DNA of 17,201 nt from Fragilaria radians (taxonomy: Eukaryota > Bacillariophyta > Fragilariophyceae > Fragilariales > Fragilariaceae), in NCBI GenBank assembly GCA_900642245.1, contig CAAAJI010000937.1:1-17201 (forward strand), given 5' to 3'. Made by a program: the position numbers and the translations under genes. A model generated the notes under the pieces. It did no database searches and had not been told where the DNA came from. It was given only the letters and a program-made list of their open reading frames with translations. Position 1 is the stretch's first letter, and each line of letters begins with the position of its first letter. Positions 14,433 to 17,201 of this stretch are shown here, piece by piece.

Positions 14433-15200
14433 TTGGGCTGGGCTACAGGTAAACATGCACTGATTACCGGCGGGGGGACCGGCATCGGGGCGGCCGCCGC
14501 GCGAATGCTCGCCGCTGAAGGCGCGCGGGTCTCCCTGCTCGGCCGCCGCCGCGAACCGCTTGACGCCGTCGGTGCTGAAACCAGTGGCACCGCCATCCCC
14601 TGCGACCTCACCGACCGCGCTGCAATGGAGGCCGCCTTTGCCGAGGCCCGCAATGCCAACGGACCGTTCGACTACGTCATTCTCAACGCCGGCATCGGCG
14701 ACAGCGCCCCGTTCCTGCGCACTCCCCGCGCCATGTTCGACGCGATCATTGCCACCAACCTCACCGCAGTGTTCGACGGTGCCCAGCTTGCCCTTCCCGA
14801 TCTCCTCGAAGGCGACGGGCAGGACAAGCGCCTGATCGTCGTCGCGTCGGTCGCAGGGCTGAAGGGCGGCGCCTATGCCGCGCCCTATGTCGCGTCGAAG
14901 CATGGCGTGGTCGGCCTGGTCAAAAGCCTAGCGCTCGAATTCGCCAAAACCCGCCTCACCATCAACGCCATTTGCCCCTCCTTCGTCGACACCCCGATGG
15001 TCGACGACAGCGCCGCGCGCATTAGCCGCGCGACCAAACGCAGCGACGACGAGTCGCGCGCTGCACTCGCCGCGCTCAACGCCAACGGCCGGCTGATCAC
15101 CGCCGACGAGGTCGCCTCGTGGATCCTCAACCTGTGCCATCCGCTCAGCGGCTCGATTAACGGAGCGTGCGTCACCATCGACGGGGGAACCAGCGCATGA
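14433..15200 (+). CDS. SDR family NAD(P)-dependent oxidoreductase (3-hydroxyacyl-CoA dehydrogenase-like)
   Basis: This 255-aa classical short-chain dehydrogenase has the cofactor motif TGGGTGIG at 12-19, NAG at 85-87, and the catalytic tetrad Asn109, Ser139, Tyr152 and Lys156 (YVASK). GRRRE (37-41) after the second strand, with Arg, suggests NADP(H) is possible. The start is probably TTG 14433: AGGGGA lies 6 nt upstream, and the protein then opens with GWATGKHALITGG, as in relatives. A TTG at 14406 would add nine residues but has no ribosome site. The stop overlaps the next gene as ATGA. In aryl-CoA degradation clusters this enzyme type oxidises a hydroxyacyl-CoA; the exact substrate is not readable. 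Confidence 0.9.
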   Translation: MGWATGKHALITGGGTGIGAAAARMLAAEGARVSLLGRRREPLDAVGAETSGTAIPCDLTDRAAMEAAFAEARNANGPFDYVILNAGIGDSAPFLRTPRAMFDAIIATNLTAVFDGAQLALPDLLEGDGQDKRLIVVASVAGLKGGAYAAPYVASKHGVVGLVKSLALEFAKTRLTINAICPSFVDTPMVDDSAARISRATKRSDDESRAALAALNANGRLITADEVASWILNLCHPLSGSINGACVTIDGGTSA

Positions 15201-16006
15201 GCATCGACCCGTACAGCCTCGTCCCATCCCATTTCCTGTGGACCTTCGAAGACGGCGTTGGGACGGTCACCCTCAACCGTCCGGAGCGCAAGAACCCTCT
15301 GACCTTCGACAGCTATGCCGAGCTTCGCGACCTGTTTTTCGAACTTGGCCAGACTGCCCAGGTCAAATGCGTCGTGATTACCGGCGCGGGCGGCAATTTC
15401 TGTTCGGGCGGCGATGTCCACGAGATCATCGGCCCGTTGACCCGGATGGACGATAGCGGCCTGATCCAGTTCACCCGCATGACCGGCGACCTGGTCCGGG
15501 CAATCCGCGCCTGCCCGCAGCCCATAATCGCCGCGGTCGACGGCATTTGCGCCGGCGCGGGCGCGATTCTCGCCATGGCCAGCGACCTGCGCATCGCCTC
15601 TCCCGCCGCCAAGACCGCCTTCCTCTTCACCCGAGTCGGCCTGTCGGGCGCGGATATGGGGGCGTGCGCCATCCTGCCGCGCCTGATCGGCCACGGCCGC
15701 GCCGCGGAACTGCTGTTTACCGGCCGCTCGATGTCGGCCGAGGAAGGCGAGCGCTGGGGCTTCTGGAACCGGCTGACCGATCATCCGCTGGCCGACGCCC
15801 TTGCCCTTGCCGGTGAAATCGCCCGCGGTCCGACCCTCGCCCATGCCGTCACCAAGCAGCAACTCGATGCCGAATGGCACGAATCGATCGAAACCGCGCT
15901 CGACATGGAGGCCGAGGTCCAGGCCGAGCTGATGCGAACCGACGATTTCCGCCGCGCCTACGACGCCTTCGCGGCCAAGCGCACCCCGGAGTTCCGGGGT
16001 GACTGA
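15197..16006 (+). CDS. Enoyl-CoA hydratase/isomerase (crotonase) family protein
   Basis: This 269-aa crotonase has the oxyanion-hole strands ITGAGGNFCSGGDV (61-74) and GICAGAGAILAMASDLRI (116-133), typical of CoA thioester enzymes. Neither catalytic Glu of true hydratases is present at the expected places (near 123 and 145). Instead GADMGACA carries Asp153, which aligns by eye with the Asp of dienoyl-CoA isomerases. The phrases NRPERKNPLTFDSYAELRDLF and HEIIGPLTRMD are, from memory, nearly identical to the enoyl-CoA hydratase-family member of 2-aminobenzoyl-CoA clusters. ATG 15197 overlaps the SDR stop (ATGA), and its own stop overlaps the next start by 8 bases, so the three genes are coupled. 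Confidence 0.92.
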   Translation: MSIDPYSLVPSHFLWTFEDGVGTVTLNRPERKNPLTFDSYAELRDLFFELGQTAQVKCVVITGAGGNFCSGGDVHEIIGPLTRMDDSGLIQFTRMTGDLVRAIRACPQPIIAAVDGICAGAGAILAMASDLRIASPAAKTAFLFTRVGLSGADMGACAILPRLIGHGRAAELLFTGRSMSAEEGERWGFWNRLTDHPLADALALAGEIARGPTLAHAVTKQQLDAEWHESIETALDMEAEVQAELMRTDDFRRAYDAFAAKRTPEFRGD

Positions 16007-17195
16007 TCCCCTCCCCTTCAGAGGAGGGGCCGACTCAGCGCAACTGAGCGGGGGCGGGGGCTGGCTCGACTGGCCATTCTTCGACTCCCGCCACCGCCAG
16101 CTCGGTCGCGAACTTGAAAGCTGGGCCACCGCCAACCTCACCGCATCTCACACCGACGACGTCGAAGCCGAAGTCCGCGACCTCGTGTCGAAACTCGGCG
16201 CTGCCGGCTACCTCGGCCTGACCATCGCCGACGGCGCGCTCGATGTGCGCAGCCTCGCCATCGCCCGCTCGACCCTCGCCTATCACTCGGGTCTGGCCGA
16301 CTTCGCCTTCGCCATGCAGGGATTGGGCTCGGGCGCAATCAGCCTGTTCGGCACCGCCCGCCAGCGCGCCCAATATCTCAGCCAGGTCGCCTCGGGCCAG
16401 TCGATCGCCGCCTTCGCCATGACCGAGCCGGCGACCGGGTCCGATGCCGCCAACATCGCCACCACCGCCACCCGCGACGGCGACGATTACCTGATCAACG
16501 GGACAAAGACCTACATCTCCAACGGCCAGATCGCCGACGTCATCACCCTGTTCGCGCGAACGGGCGAGGCCGACGGCGCGCGCGGCATCTCCGCCTTCAT
16601 CCTCCCCGGCGGAACGCCCGGGTTGACCGTCGCCGAGCGGATCGAGGCCATCGCCCCGCACCCCCTCGCCCGACTGACATTCGACAATGTCCGTCTCCCC
16701 GCTTCCGCCATGCTCGGCAATCCCGGCGAGGGCTTCAAGGTCGCGATGCAGACCCTGACCTTGTTCAGGGTGACGGTCGGCGCCGCCGCCCTCGGCTTCG
16801 CCCGCCGCGCTCTCGACGAAGCGATTGCCTTCTCGACTAGCCGCAAACTCGGCAACGGCACGCTCGCCGACAATGCAGTTACCCAGGCCAATCTCGCCGA
16901 AATGGCCCTCGCCATCGACGCCTCGGCTTTGCTGATCGCCCGCGCCGCCTGGGCCCAGGATAAGGGCGATGGCGACAACCGTCGCGCCGCCGCCATGGCC
17001 AAGCTCCACGCCACCGAGGAAGCGCAGAAGGTGATCGACATGGCGGTCCAGCTTCACGGCGGGATGGGCGTCACGCGCGGTTCGGTCGTCGAAGGACTCT
17101 ACCGCGAAATCCGCGCGCTCCGCATTTACGAGGGCGCGTCCGAGGTCCAGCGCGTGATCATCGCGCGCGATTTGCTCAAGGAGCATGGCGCATGA
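15999..17195 (+). CDS. Acyl-CoA dehydrogenase family flavoprotein
   Basis: This 398-aa protein has the standard acyl-CoA dehydrogenase layout. The FAD/substrate signature is AFAMTEPATGSD, followed by YLINGTKTYISNG, the middle beta domain, and QLHGGMGVTRGSVVEGLYREIR in the C-terminal helical domain. IYEGASEVQ carries the likely catalytic Glu378. It should transfer two hydrogens from an acyl-CoA to FAD and then to electron-transfer flavoprotein. The only initiator is GTG 15999, with GGAG 7 nt upstream. Residues 3-22 are encoded by a GC-rich palindromic repeat; relatives normally start near LDWPFFDSRHRQLG, residue 23 here. No ATG, GTG or TTG lies between the repeat and that point. Confidence 0.93.
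   Translation: MTDPLPFRGGADSAQLSGGGGWLDWPFFDSRHRQLGRELESWATANLTASHTDDVEAEVRDLVSKLGAAGYLGLTIADGALDVRSLAIARSTLAYHSGLADFAFAMQGLGSGAISLFGTARQRAQYLSQVASGQSIAAFAMTEPATGSDAANIATTATRDGDDYLINGTKTYISNGQIADVITLFARTGEADGARGISAFILPGGTPGLTVAERIEAIAPHPLARLTFDNVRLPASAMLGNPGEGFKVAMQTLTLFRVTVGAAALGFARRALDEAIAFSTSRKLGNGTLADNAVTQANLAEMALAIDASALLIARAAWAQDKGDGDNRRAAAMAKLHATEEAQKVIDMAVQLHGGMGVTRGSVVEGLYREIRALRIYEGASEVQRVIIARDLLKEHGA
16008..16060. repeat. GC-rich palindromic (REP-like) element inside the acyl-CoA dehydrogenase 5' end
   Basis: CCCCTCC (16008-16014) pairs with GGAGGGG (16023-16029) across 8 nt. CTCAG (16034-16038) pairs with CTGAG (16044-16048) across CGCAA, and a G-rich tail (GGGGGCGGGGG) ends at 16060. 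This two-stem design with a G-rich end is like interspersed palindromic repeats I recall between sphingomonad genes. Here it is in frame within coding sequence. Only one copy is in the window. Confidence 0.6.
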
Positions 17196-17201
17196 ACATC
17201 C
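17192..17201 (+). CDS. Start of the next operon gene, cut by window end
   Basis: ATG 17192 overlaps the acyl-CoA dehydrogenase stop as ATGA, with AAGGAG about 7-8 nt upstream. Only Met-Asn-Ile is visible. The overlap and strong ribosome site make a real downstream gene likely. In similar clusters a CoA ligase, thioesterase or RidA-family gene would be expected, but the product cannot be told. Confidence 0.5.

Noticed and set aside
14885..16141. Minus-strand frame of 418 codons opposite the SDR and crotonase genes
   Set aside because: It spans two real overlapping genes on the other strand and shows no domain.
16035..17186. Minus-strand frame of 383 codons opposite the acyl-CoA dehydrogenase
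   Set aside because: It is antisense to a fully motif-supported gene and Gly/Asp-rich with no family features.
1..17201. CRISPR array, transposase or integrase gene
   Set aside because: There are no regularly spaced repeats, and no frame with transposase or integrase motifs on either strand.

Overview
The window looks like an alphaproteobacterial chromosome, most probably from the Sphingomonadales. The basis is its high GC content, the glutathione-dependent formaldehyde genes with a VOC protein between them, a NodT-type outer-membrane lipoprotein, a DUF4010 protein, and a GC-rich palindromic repeat of a kind I recall from sphingomonads. Taxonomy is inferred from content and style only; there is no rRNA or tRNA gene here.

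Left part (1 to about 9480). The window opens inside a JAMM/MPN metalloprotease-like gene (+), whose 5' end and partners lie outside. Convergent to it is a tight leftward operon, read from 5596 down to 498: an EmrA-type membrane fusion protein, an EmrB-type DHA2 transporter, a NodT/OprM-type outer-membrane lipoprotein, and a single-domain MCE (MlaD-like) lipid-binding protein. Starting 51 bp away and running right are a MarR regulator, a UbiB/ABC1 atypical kinase 2 bp after it, and a NUDT19-like NUDIX hydrolase. The simplest reading is a MarR-controlled envelope-stress or efflux module that also carries two proteins linked to lipid or quinone handling (MCE and UbiB).

Middle (8704 to 9589). 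About 0.9 kb has no convincing gene. It holds two diverged copies of a repeat of about 170 bp, a weak hairpin with a short T run, and two TTACACTTGT boxes. Base composition and codon use change visibly around here, from moderate GC on the left to strongly GC-rich on the right.

Right part (9590 to 17201). A leftward operon (13198 down to 9590) encodes class III alcohol dehydrogenase, a VOC protein, S-formylglutathione hydrolase and an MgtC/DUF4010 membrane protein; the last three genes are closely spaced or overlap. This is glutathione-dependent formaldehyde oxidation with two accessory genes. A DUF3617-like lipoprotein (-) and a small four-helix membrane protein (+) diverge from 13800-13954. 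Finally a rightward operon of overlapping genes (SDR, enoyl-CoA hydratase-family protein, acyl-CoA dehydrogenase, and the first codons of another gene) resembles the trio found in aryl-CoA, notably 2-aminobenzoyl-CoA, degradation clusters. The acyl-CoA dehydrogenase begins inside a GC-rich palindromic element that appears to supply its first 20 or so residues in frame.
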